DNA of 64,000 bases from Desulfonatronum thioautotrophicum (GCF_000934745.1 NZ_JYNO01000001.1:868001-932000), one strand, 5' to 3'; positions 43,468 to 52,464 are shown, numbered from the stretch's first letter. Made by a program: numbers and translations. The notes: a model not told the origin generated them from the letters alone.

Positions 43468-46152
43468 ATGCCGCGTAAAACCGACAAGGCGTTCGCCTTT
43501 ATCAGCCAGGGCTTTTCCGAGGAAACCTTCGACGTGGTCAGCTTTTCCGGTGAGGAGGAGTTGGGGACGGCGTACCGGTTTGAGATTATGTTGCAGTCCG
43601 GGGTTCCGGATTTGGACCTGGACGTGGTGATGCGCGAGCCGGCCCGCCTGGTGCTCAAGAGTCAGGTCACCCACGGGCCGGACATGACCTATCACGGCAT
43701 TCTGGCCAGCCTTGAGCAACTGCATCAGACCGACAAGACGGCCTTTTACCGGGTTGAGCTGCGGCCCCGGCTGTGGTGGCTGGGTTTGATCCGGCAAAAT
43801 CAGGTCTTTCTGGACAAGCGGGTGGATCAATTCCTGGCTGAGGTGCTCAAGGACGCTGGGCTCTCTCTGAACCAGGATTTTGAGATGCGCTTCAAGGAGC
43901 GCCAGCTGCCCTGGGAATACGTCTGCCAGTACAACGAGTCCCATCTGGACTTCTTTTCCCGCTGGCTGGAGCGGGAGGGGGGCTACTACTGGTTTGAGCA
44001 GGAGGAGCGGGTGGAAAAGCTCCTGGTGGCGGATACCTACATCGCTCATGTGCCTTTGCCGGGTTACGAACACCTGGACTACCGCCCGCGCACCGATCAA
44101 GCCGACGCTCCAACGGGCAGGCATGTGAGCGCCTTCACCCTGAAACAGACCTGTCAGCCCAGAAACCTTCTGGTCAAGGACTACGACTATCGCAAACCCA
44201 ACCTGGAAATGGCCGGGCGGGCCCAAATTCAGGAACACGGTCGTGGCGAGGTTTATCTGTACGGAGAACAGGTCCGCAGCCGGGCCGAAGCCGAGCGGTT
44301 GGCCAGGGTCCGGGCCGAGGAATACGGGGCGCGGCAGAAGGTCTTTCATGGTCAAAGTTCCCTGCCGGCTCTGCGCCCCGGCTACCTGTTCACACTGCGC
44401 AGGCATTTCCGGGAGTCCTTCAATCAGCAATATCTGACGGTTTCCGTGCGTCACGAAGGTGGCCGGGGCGGTGCCCAGGGTACTGATACAAGCGACATTG
44501 CGAGCGGCGGTCACCGGGCTGAGACCTCCTACCGGAACAGCTTTACTTGCATTCCGGCCACCACCCAGTTTCGCCCGGCCCAGGTAACGCCCCGGCCCCG
44601 GATTGCCGGGACCATCTCCGCGACCATCGACGCGGCGGGTTCCGGGCAGTACGCGGAACTGGACGAGCACGGTCGCTACAAGGTCCGACTGCCCTTTGAC
44701 CGGGCCGAGCGCGGCGGGGGCAAGGCATCGGCCTGGCTGCGCATGGCCTCGCCCTATGCCGGGGAGAATTGCGGCCTGCATTTTCCGCTGCTCAAGGGCA
44801 CGGAAGTGCTTTTGACCTTTATTGACGGCGATCCGGATCGGCCGGTGATCGCCCATGCCGTACCCAACTTCGAGAAGCAGAGCGTGATCCGGGACACGAA
44901 CAGTCCGGCCAACGCCATTCGAAGCGCGGGGGGCAACCAGATCGTGATGGGCGACAAGAAAGGCCAGGAGTTCATCGGTCTTTATTCCCCGTTTCACGAC
45001 AGTGGGATCGTTCTGGGTTCCCATGAACCCGGCGGCGGCGGCAGCATCGGCGTGAGCACGGCGGGCGGCTATGAACTGTTCGTGATGGGCGCTGCCAACC
45101 AGGCCGTGTTGGGATCGAAGAACAATCTGACAGGTGGAGTGGTCAACGACATTTGCGCCGGTCTGAAGAGCGATCTGGCCGTGGCCATGCGCTTCGGGGC
45201 GACCCTGGCCAACCGCATCGAGTACGACAAGGGGCCGGAATTCTACCTCGGGGAGAAAGCCAGCATCCTGAAGCAGGAACTCAGCACCGTGGGGATGAAG
45301 TCCTACACCATTGCCGGAGGATTCGACGATGCCATGAGCCAGGAGGTCAAGAACGCCCAGAAAGCCCTGGCCATGGGCATTGGGGGCACCGCTGCCGCCG
45401 GTTTGGGCATCATGGGCGTATCCGCGCCGTTTGATCCGCATTTTCTCAAGGATGCGTCCATGTTGTGGAAGAACGCGGCCTTTTTCGGCGGGCTGACCGC
45501 CCTGCTCGCCGGCGGGTGGTTGACCATGAAAGCGGCCAAGGATGTGGAGAATCTGGTCAAGGCCGTGGAGGCCAAGGCAAGTACCTTGAGTACCGCGGAG
45601 ATGACCTTTAATCCCGAGGGAGCGCATATCAAGGTCAATTGCAATGTCAGTCCGGACGCGACCTTTTCCACGCTGGTCACCCTGACCGATCCCTTCGGTC
45701 GGATTCAAGAATCCACCCTCACCGTTTCCCTGGACGAGGAAAAAGCCCTGGTTCTAAAGAGCACCACCCGGCAGGATGCCGGTGACGACGGGGAGGCGGC
45801 CGCGGTGCAGGTCATCCTGGGTTCCAAGGGCATCACCCTGGTCAAGCCGGGAGGAGCCCGAATCGTGCTGGATGCCGCCGGGGCGGTGATGGAACGGATG
45901 GAGCCGGATGACGAGGCCGCGCAGCAGTTGGTGGCGGATCTGGGACTGGAGGATGTGGCTCTGGTGCCCGGTATTGTCAGGGCCGGCCGCAACACCGCCA
46001 AGCTGGAATGCGGAGACAATTCCGTCGAGGTTACACCCACCGGAGTCAACATCGTGGCTCCGTCGCCATCCGATAACGGCGATAATGGCGGTAACGGGGC
46101 CGCACCCGCCAGCGTGCGTATCGACGCGGACGGGTTCATCAAGCTGGGCTGA
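43468..46152 (+). CDS. vgrG: VgrG-C (TssI), spike with extended C-terminus
   Basis: The 894-residue VgrG has the gp27-like part (about 1-385), the gp5 OB-fold (about 390-490, GTEVLLTFIDGDPDRPVI) and a long extension. As in VgrG-A, the extension contains two hydrophobic segments (about 633-653 and 669-687) and a beta-rich end closing ADGFIKLG. It diverges strongly from VgrG-B's repeat tail. The start at 43468 is preceded by a poorly matched ribosome site. It opens cassette C, 157 bases after the HEPN gene, and is followed after six bases by the DUF2169 fusion gene. Confidence 0.93.
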   Translation: MPRKTDKAFAFISQGFSEETFDVVSFSGEEELGTAYRFEIMLQSGVPDLDLDVVMREPARLVLKSQVTHGPDMTYHGILASLEQLHQTDKTAFYRVELRPRLWWLGLIRQNQVFLDKRVDQFLAEVLKDAGLSLNQDFEMRFKERQLPWEYVCQYNESHLDFFSRWLEREGGYYWFEQEERVEKLLVADTYIAHVPLPGYEHLDYRPRTDQADAPTGRHVSAFTLKQTCQPRNLLVKDYDYRKPNLEMAGRAQIQEHGRGEVYLYGEQVRSRAEAERLARVRAEEYGARQKVFHGQSSLPALRPGYLFTLRRHFRESFNQQYLTVSVRHEGGRGGAQGTDTSDIASGGHRAETSYRNSFTCIPATTQFRPAQVTPRPRIAGTISATIDAAGSGQYAELDEHGRYKVRLPFDRAERGGGKASAWLRMASPYAGENCGLHFPLLKGTEVLLTFIDGDPDRPVIAHAVPNFEKQSVIRDTNSPANAIRSAGGNQIVMGDKKGQEFIGLYSPFHDSGIVLGSHEPGGGGSIGVSTAGGYELFVMGAANQAVLGSKNNLTGGVVNDICAGLKSDLAVAMRFGATLANRIEYDKGPEFYLGEKASILKQELSTVGMKSYTIAGGFDDAMSQEVKNAQKALAMGIGGTAAAGLGIMGVSAPFDPHFLKDASMLWKNAAFFGGLTALLAGGWLTMKAAKDVENLVKAVEAKASTLSTAEMTFNPEGAHIKVNCNVSPDATFSTLVTLTDPFGRIQESTLTVSLDEEKALVLKSTTRQDAGDDGEAAAVQVILGSKGITLVKPGGARIVLDAAGAVMERMEPDDEAAQQLVADLGLEDVALVPGIVRAGRNTAKLECGDNSVEVTPTGVNIVAPSPSDNGDNGGNGAAPASVRIDADGFIKLG

Positions 46153-46158
46153 ATCACC

Positions 46159-48750
46159 ATGAAAGTCATCAAGCCGGATACGCTTTCCCTGCTTTTTGCC
46201 GTGCATCCCCGTCCGACTGCCTTGTCCCGGAGCGCTGGGCACCATGAGGTGGTTTTTGGAGCCATGGCTGGATTTACTCTCGGCGGGGGAAACCCGGACC
46301 AGTTGTTGCCGGAGGATGAATTGTGGCGACATATCCAGCAGAGCCTGCCCGAAGACGAGAGCCTGGATTCCGGACTGGCCAAGCCCAGATCTGAGTTCCT
46401 GGTTTACGGAGCCTGCTGCGCCCGCAATCCTGTTCGTGGCAAGGAGGTGCTGGTGCAGGTGGGCGGATTGCGCAAGCGTCTGCATGTTTTCGGCCCGCGA
46501 TTCTGGCGCGCTCACGGGCCGAGCACGCCCCGTCCGTTTACCCGCATTCCCCTGAACTGGCGGCATGCCTACGGCGGACCGGATTATCCGGACAATCCTC
46601 AGGGGCTGGGGCACATCCGCCTGGCGCGAGGGGTGCATCCGCTGCCACTGGTGGAATTACCGGGTCAGTTTGTCGCGTTTCCACGCCAAAAGGCCCAACC
46701 TGCCGGGCTGACCGCCATTCCGGCCCAGTGGCCAGTGCGCAAGCGACTATTCGGCCGGGTGAACACTCCTTGGCTGGAACGATGCTGGCCCGGACCGCCG
46801 CAGGACCAGACGCCGGAGTTTGCCTGTGTCGCACCGCTGGACCAGCGTTTCCAGGGCTTCCTGCGTGGCGGCGAGTCGTTTTTGATTCAAGGCATGCATC
46901 CGGGTAAAGAAGTCCTGCAGGGTCACCTGCCCACCCTGCGGACCCGAATATTTGTCCTGCGGCAATCCGAGGCAGGACCAAAATTTTTCGAGGTGCCCTG
47001 TCATCCGGAGACCGTGTGGCTGTTCCCGGAGGCGGAGACGGGCGTGGTGCTGTTTCGCGGGGTGGCCGGAACACGGGACGAGGAGTGCGGGGACATCACC
47101 GCAACCATGGTTGCGGTGGAGGAGCGTGGTCAGAAGCCGCGTCCCGTGGAGGCATATCACCAGGAGTGCCTGACGGTCCTGGGACGGGGGGCAACAGCCC
47201 GGACCAATCTGGACGTCACTGCGCAGCCGCCACCTTCGGCCTCGGCAGCCAAGGCCGCGACGCCGAGAGCCGTGGGCGTTGGTCTGGTTGCAGGCGGGGC
47301 CGTTGCCGGCGCTTCGTCCGGTTCCGCGGATTTGTCCGGATTGGTCGCCGCCCTGGAGCAGGAGGTTGATGACTATCTGGAAGCTATCGGCGTCAGCCCG
47401 GAGCAGGCCGAGGGCATCCTTGACAAGGCGGCTGGGCCCGAAGCAGGCCGCGTCGCGACAGAGACGTCCTCTGACCACCCTGAATCTTCTGGATCCGCCG
47501 AATCTTTCGAGGCCATGCTCCAGGAACTCCGGGAGACGACCAGGGCAGTGGAAGTCGAAACCGCGACGCTCTTGGGGCAGCAGGGTCTGGATCCCGAGGC
47601 GGTCCAGGGAATTTTGGGGGAGGCGACCCTGGCAGCCGAGGGGGAAGAGGGTGATACGCTGGCCGGACTTGAGGAACTGATGGCCAGGGAGCATCTGCCG
47701 CCCGAGGTGCGCCAGGGGATTGGCTCGGCCCTGAGCGGTTTTCAGGACATCCAGGCTGCCTTGGCCGTTCTGGCTGCAAAGTTGGGTGCTCCGCCCGCGA
47801 GTCGGCCGGCAAAGCCGCCTTCCGATGAACGGGCTGTTCAGGAGCATTTTGGGCGGCTGACCACGGAGCAGGCCCTCAAGCGGCATCGACGCGGGTTGGG
47901 GCTGGCCGGGCTGGATCTGAGCGCATGCGACTTTGCCGGACACGACCTAGCCGGGGCTGATCTGCGGCGAGCCGTGCTGGACAACGTGTCCTGGCCGGGG
48001 GTGAACCTGGCCGGGGCCGACCTGAGCGGGGCATTGGCCAGAAACGCGGACCTCAGCGGAGCGGACCTGCAGCGGGCCAAAGTCCTCGGTGCTGACTTTG
48101 AAGGGGCCCGCATGGTTGGCGTCAAGGCCATGGGATGTGTGGCCGTTCGGGCCCGCTTGCAAGGCACGGACCTGCGCCAAGCTGATCTGCGCCATGCCGA
48201 TCTGACGGCTGCGGACTGTACCCGGGCCGATTTGCAGGAAGCCATACTGGAGAAAGTTCTGGGCCGGGAGCTGCGGGTCAACGGTGCGGACCTGCGCAAG
48301 GCGCGCTTTACCGGAGCTGACTTGAGCGGTTCTCGGGCCGATGCCCAGACCAACGGTACGCAGGCCGATATGCAGGTGGCGTGCCTTCGCGATGCCCGAT
48401 GGGCAGGAGCGATGCTGTTCCGGGCCGATTTCAGCCGGGCGGAGCTGACTGGAGCTGACCTGAGCCGGGCCGATTTGCAGGAGGTGAACTTTTTTCACGC
48501 CACTGCCCGTGGCATCCGACTGAGCAAAGCCCGGCTTTGTCGTGCCCGTCTGGTGGGTGTGGACCTGTTTCAGGCAGTGCTGCGTCGTGCCGACTGCACC
48601 GGAGCGCGCGTGGAAAATGTGAATCTCTTCGGCGCGGATCTGTATCGTTGCGTCCTGGATCGCGCGACCCTCCTTGCCCTGCGTTCCCGTTCCGATGTCA
48701 ATCTGGGGCGAACCCTGCTGCAGCCCGGGCTCATGGAGCAGCGGGCATGA
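46159..48750 (+). CDS. DUF2169-pentapeptide repeat fusion protein, cassette C
   Basis: The 863-residue product has the DUF2169 domain (about 1-330: KPRSEFLVYGACCAR, FTRIPLNWRHAYGGPDYPDNPQ, ETVWLFPEAETGVVLFRGV). A Gly/Ala/Ser linker with two helical blocks containing GVSPEQAEGIL and GLDPEAVQGIL follows (about 340-580); similar G(L/V)xPEQ blocks occur in cassette A. Pentapeptide repeats run from about 585 to 830, ending NLFGADLYRCVLDRATLL. The protein starts six bases after VgrG-C and overlaps the next gene by ATGA. Adaptor function is inferred. Confidence 0.88.
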   Translation: MKVIKPDTLSLLFAVHPRPTALSRSAGHHEVVFGAMAGFTLGGGNPDQLLPEDELWRHIQQSLPEDESLDSGLAKPRSEFLVYGACCARNPVRGKEVLVQVGGLRKRLHVFGPRFWRAHGPSTPRPFTRIPLNWRHAYGGPDYPDNPQGLGHIRLARGVHPLPLVELPGQFVAFPRQKAQPAGLTAIPAQWPVRKRLFGRVNTPWLERCWPGPPQDQTPEFACVAPLDQRFQGFLRGGESFLIQGMHPGKEVLQGHLPTLRTRIFVLRQSEAGPKFFEVPCHPETVWLFPEAETGVVLFRGVAGTRDEECGDITATMVAVEERGQKPRPVEAYHQECLTVLGRGATARTNLDVTAQPPPSASAAKAATPRAVGVGLVAGGAVAGASSGSADLSGLVAALEQEVDDYLEAIGVSPEQAEGILDKAAGPEAGRVATETSSDHPESSGSAESFEAMLQELRETTRAVEVETATLLGQQGLDPEAVQGILGEATLAAEGEEGDTLAGLEELMAREHLPPEVRQGIGSALSGFQDIQAALAVLAAKLGAPPASRPAKPPSDERAVQEHFGRLTTEQALKRHRRGLGLAGLDLSACDFAGHDLAGADLRRAVLDNVSWPGVNLAGADLSGALARNADLSGADLQRAKVLGADFEGARMVGVKAMGCVAVRARLQGTDLRQADLRHADLTAADCTRADLQEAILEKVLGRELRVNGADLRKARFTGADLSGSRADAQTNGTQADMQVACLRDARWAGAMLFRADFSRAELTGADLSRADLQEVNFFHATARGIRLSKARLCRARLVGVDLFQAVLRRADCTGARVENVNLFGADLYRCVLDRATLLALRSRSDVNLGRTLLQPGLMEQRA

Positions 48751-49742
48751 ACGCCGCGGCGGTGCTTGCCGCGGCCCGCGAAACGCGTCATCTGGAGGGA
48801 CTGGATTGCTCGGGGATGGATTTTTCCGGTCAGGAACTGCGTGGAGTGGTCTTTGAGCGGGTCTGCCTGGACCGGACGCGTTTTGCGAATGCGGACCTGC
48901 TTGGCGCGCGCCTCAGCCATTGCTCGGCGGCTGGGGCGGCATTCACCGCTGCCAGACTAGAACAGGCCTGCATGCGCGGCGTGAACCTGGCAGGGGCGGA
49001 TTTTCACGAATGTCGGGCCCGGCTGGCCTCCTGGCGAAACGTGGCCTGCGATCGTGCCGATTTTTCCCGCGCGGATCTGGAACGGGCCGTGTTGCAGGAC
49101 TGCAGCCTGGCAGGGGCCAGGTTCCTCGGCGCGAATCTGCACCGGGCCAGTTTGCTGTCCATGGACTGCACAAAGACTGTGTTTCGGGACACGAATCTGA
49201 GCATGGCCCTGTTGAACGGCTCGGATTTTACGGATACCGCTTTTCCTGGGTGCGATGTGCGCAAGGCCATGTTTGCGGATGCCCGGCTGGACCGTGTTGA
49301 CCTGAAGGGACAGGATATCACCCAATGCGACTTGAACAGGGCTTCACTCCGGGAGGCGGATTTGCGGGGCAGCAGCGGCCGCTGGGTGCGGTTTTGCGCA
49401 GCCGGCCTGCAGGGCGCTCGCCTTGCAGGGGCTCGTCTGCTTGCGGCCGACTTTACCCAAGCCCGGCTAAACAGGGCCGATCTTGCACGCACGGAACTGG
49501 AGGCCTCCTGCTTTCGTGAAGCGGACTGTACCCAGGCCGTCTTCCGCCAGGCCGGGCTGCAGTATGCTGATTTTTCCCTGGCAGTCCTTCGGGAGGCCGA
49601 TTTTTCCGGGGCACGGCTATCCATGGCCAATCTGCACCGCAGTGAACAAACCGGGGCTCTCTGGAATGGTGCGGATACCGCCACCGTCCGCCGTACGGAT
49701 CAGCGTCTGGCGGCTGCCGAGACATGGCAGCCCAATCCTTGA
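48747..49742 (+). CDS. Stand-alone pentapeptide-repeat protein, cassette C
   Basis: The ATG at 48747 overlaps the preceding stop and gives 331 residues, the same length as the cassette A paralogue. Pentapeptide repeats (FSGQELRGVVFERVCLDRTRF-type, about residues 20-300) are followed by the conserved tail RTDQRLAAAETW. It is a soluble, acidic protein. Its invariable position behind the DUF2169 fusion in three cassettes argues for a shared complex. Confidence 0.87.
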   Translation: MNAAAVLAAARETRHLEGLDCSGMDFSGQELRGVVFERVCLDRTRFANADLLGARLSHCSAAGAAFTAARLEQACMRGVNLAGADFHECRARLASWRNVACDRADFSRADLERAVLQDCSLAGARFLGANLHRASLLSMDCTKTVFRDTNLSMALLNGSDFTDTAFPGCDVRKAMFADARLDRVDLKGQDITQCDLNRASLREADLRGSSGRWVRFCAAGLQGARLAGARLLAADFTQARLNRADLARTELEASCFREADCTQAVFRQAGLQYADFSLAVLREADFSGARLSMANLHRSEQTGALWNGADTATVRRTDQRLAAAETWQPNP

Positions 49743-49792
49743 TGATTCCATGCCATATACCCGGCATGTTCAACCCCAAGCAGGAGAAATTC

Positions 49793-50551
49793 ATGTCTCA
49801 GCCGGCCGAATCCCTTGGTCGAAACCAGGATCGTCCCGCCTTGCGCATCGTGCAGGGGCGCCGCAACGGCACGTCCGCTTTCCGGACCCGGCCGCAGACC
49901 GGCCCGGAGTTGCTAACGGCCACAGTGCGCGGCAGCCGTCAGCAGGAGGATGGGCGGGTTGTCTGCTGGGTTGAGCCCATTGATACGTCAGTTGCCGGGG
50001 CAGAGCCCTCCGAGACCATGGAAGCGCTCCGGGCCGCGGGCTGTCTGCTGGTGCCAAGCCCAGGCGACCTGGTTTTACTGATGCGTCATTCAGGCGGCAT
50101 CCATTACGTGCTTCAGATATTGGAGCAGCGTGATCCGGCCAGTATGCTGCGCTTTCCCGGGGACCTTTCCCTGGATGTTTCCCAGGGGAACTGTTCCGTA
50201 TATGCGCAGAAGCTGGAGGTAACCGGCCGGGAATCTGCGGCAGTCCATGGTCGGGAAGTGACGTTGGCCGGGGAGCAGGGCCGGATGCGTTTCGCGAACC
50301 TGGATGTCCTGGCCAAACTGCTGGAAGCTCGAATTCAGCGGGTGCACGCCTTCGGCGAGTGCATCCGGCTGGCCGCTTCCCAGCTGACATCCCGCTTGGG
50401 CCGCGTGCTGCGCTGGACGGGATACGAGTTGCATCGGGCCCGGTCCGTGCGCACCGAGGTGGAGGAGCGCTTTACAGTCCAGGCCGGACAAGCCGATATC
50501 CTGGCCAAGGACGAGGTCACGGTGGACGCGGAAAAAATCCACTTGGGTTGA
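49793..50551 (+). CDS. DUF3540 protein, cassette C
   Basis: The ATG at 49793 has AGGAGAAA upstream and gives 252 residues. After an N-terminal basic stretch comes the OB-like CLLVPSPGDLVLLMRHSGG, strand repeats (about 125-165), a helix and the end VDAEKIHLG. The paralogues share this order. No gene follows on the same strand; the DUF4150 gene of this cassette is inverted. Confidence 0.85.
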   Translation: MSQPAESLGRNQDRPALRIVQGRRNGTSAFRTRPQTGPELLTATVRGSRQQEDGRVVCWVEPIDTSVAGAEPSETMEALRAAGCLLVPSPGDLVLLMRHSGGIHYVLQILEQRDPASMLRFPGDLSLDVSQGNCSVYAQKLEVTGRESAAVHGREVTLAGEQGRMRFANLDVLAKLLEARIQRVHAFGECIRLAASQLTSRLGRVLRWTGYELHRARSVRTEVEERFTVQAGQADILAKDEVTVDAEKIHLG

Positions 50552-50651
50552 CGGTTTCCCAGGTGGAGGAGTGGAGCCAAAAAAGTTCGAATGTTCGAAT
50601 ACAGGGTTTGCCGCTGCCGTTTCAAGCTCAAATGAATCGCGACAGTCATCA
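50552..50651. other. Convergent gap
   Basis: About 100 bases between the end of DUF3540-C (plus) and the end of the small minus-strand gene. No clear bidirectional terminator hairpin was found. Confidence 0.4.
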
Positions 50652-50888
50652 TTATGTTGCGGTGGTTTTCTCCGAATCCGCGCATGTCTCGGCGCGTTTT
50701 TTCGTTTCCCCGGTCTGGGACTTTTCGAGCGTTGTCTCTGTTTTTAGCTTCCGCGCTTCGGCCTGTTGCACCGGCTCTTTTTCAGAATCGCCGTCCTTTG
50801 GCGCATACGGCGTCTTGCAGCAGCACCGGGAACTTTTATCGCCGAAAAGGGCTGCATAGCGGGCCTTGCTTTTCCCTGCATCACTCAT
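50652..50888 (-). CDS. Small Cys- and Lys/Glu-rich protein behind inverted DUF4150
   Basis: This 78-residue frame starts 16 bases after the DUF4150-C stop and has a near-ideal ribosome site (GGAGGAT, four bases before the ATG) on the same strand. The N-terminal half contains KSSRCCCKTPYAPKDG (residues 18-33) and the C-terminal half is charged and Thr/Glu/Lys-rich. There is no signal peptide or known family. The position, directly behind a T6SS tip protein, would suit an effector, chaperone or immunity factor, but function is unknown. Coding status rests on the ribosome site and coupling only. Confidence 0.55.
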   Translation of the reverse strand: MSDAGKSKARYAALFGDKSSRCCCKTPYAPKDGDSEKEPVQQAEARKLKTETTLEKSQTGETKKRAETCADSEKTTAT

Positions 50889-50904
50889 GAATCCTCCCAG
50901 TTCT

Positions 50905-51300
50905 TCAGGATAAGATCATCACTTTGCCCTGGCTGGGCCGGCGCACCTGGCCGACGGCGTTGCCGCGGTTCTGGGTTGTGCCATCGCTCAGACGTACGGC
51001 CGGACTGCCCTCGACCATCACCTTGGCACTGCCGGTGCTGAACCCGGCAGAACCTTTTACCGCCCCGGAAACCACGCCACCGGAAGTGCCGGCCTCATTG
51101 CCGGAACTCGGACCGCAGGTGCTGTTCTGGTGCAAAGCCGGCATGCCGGCGATGAGCAGTTTTTGGGCCCGGGGAGAGCCCTGGGCTGGTGAGACGGTAT
51201 TGGCGTAAACAACTGGCGTGGCCCCCCCCCCTGGGGAAGATGTCAGGCAGACGTCCAGGTCCGAGGCGATCTGGCCGGCGTTGGTGGTGACGGCGAACAT
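50905..51300 (-). CDS. DUF4150 PAAR-like tip protein, cassette C (inverted)
   Basis: This is the only cassette gene on the minus strand. The 131-residue product has a DUF4150-like core (LDVCLTSSPGGGATPVVYAN, KLLIAGMPALHQNSTCGPSSGNEAG) and the ending PSQGKVMILS, as in the two paralogues (PSQVKVMILS, PSQVTVLTLG). The start has AAGGAGCT upstream. It has no toxin domain. It lies between DUF3540-C and the DUF1786 gene, with 20 bases to the latter, so it may be transcribed from the clpB side by read-through, or by a local promoter. Confidence 0.85.
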   Translation of the reverse strand: MFAVTTNAGQIASDLDVCLTSSPGGGATPVVYANTVSPAQGSPRAQKLLIAGMPALHQNSTCGPSSGNEAGTSGGVVSGAVKGSAGFSTGSAKVMVEGSPAVRLSDGTTQNRGNAVGQVRRPSQGKVMILS

Positions 51301-51320
51301 CGGAGCTCCTTGGGGGTTGG

Positions 51321-52464
51321 TTAATCCTGGCAGTTCAGCGGTTGGGAGGCGGAGAATTTCCAGCCTTGGAGGAGGCCGAAGCAGCCCGCCAGCATCATGT
51401 CCCCGCCCGGGGCGAGGAAGACGGCTCCGGTGTTCCGAAGCAGGTTCCGGCGCGGGCCGAGGACGTATGTCGGGGTAAATCCGCCTGCTGCCGGGGGCAG
51501 ATCCAGGGTCAGGCAGCCATGTCCGTACTGGTCCATGACCTGCTGGTGGGGCAGCTGGCCTTGGCGGAACTGGTCCAGATCGGCCAGGACGTCTTCCCGG
51601 CTCCGATTGGAGTGCTGTTCATAGACGCCGAGAATCTGATCCTGGTACAGCAGGAAGCCCAGAATGTGGCTGTTGCCGACGTTGACCACGCAGACACCTT
51701 CGGTGCGTTGGTGCTCCCGGACTTCGGGTTCGTGGAGCGCGCCCAGCACCGCGGCCGCGCCGGTGTCGGCCACCAGTCCGGCCCCGATGCGGGATTTCAG
51801 GGTGTGCAAGCGGGTGAATCGGGCGGGCGGGTCCGTGAACACCAGGGCCTCGGGCCGGCCGTGGGCCTGGAGCAGAACGTCGCGCCAGAGCTGAAACCGC
51901 CCAACGCGGTTGCTGGAGTCCGGGTGATAACCGTGGTCCTGGGCCGCGGCCAGGACCAGATCCGGATAGTCCAGGCCGGCGGCGGCCAGAAAGGTGCGCC
52001 AGAAGCCAGGGTCAAAGTCCGCCAGGTGCAGCGGGACATGGCCGGACGGGCAAACGTCAATCAGGTCCACGCCCATGTCCCGGACTCGATCCGGATTGTC
52101 CCCCAGGGAAAAGGCCGCCTCGGGATGGGCCGCCAAGGGCAGGCCCTGCTCCAGGTGGGCCTTGGCGGTCCGGAAAAAGCCGCCGCCCATGTTATCCCCA
52201 TAAAGCCAGACGGCCCGCCGGGCCGCGGTCAGCTTCGCGAGCCGTTCGGCAACCACCCGGGCCGGGGAGGGCAGCACGAACTTGGGGCAGTTCTCCGGCT
52301 GCTCGCCGGGGATGTGCAACAACACATCCTGCGTCCCGCTGCCGATGTCCAGGCACAGAACGGAGCGCGGCCCCTCCTCAAAATTCCGGGCCGCTCGCCC
52401 TGCCAGGCTCCTCCCCTCCGGCTCCTGACTCCTGACTCCTGGCTCCTGACTTCTCCCCTTCACC

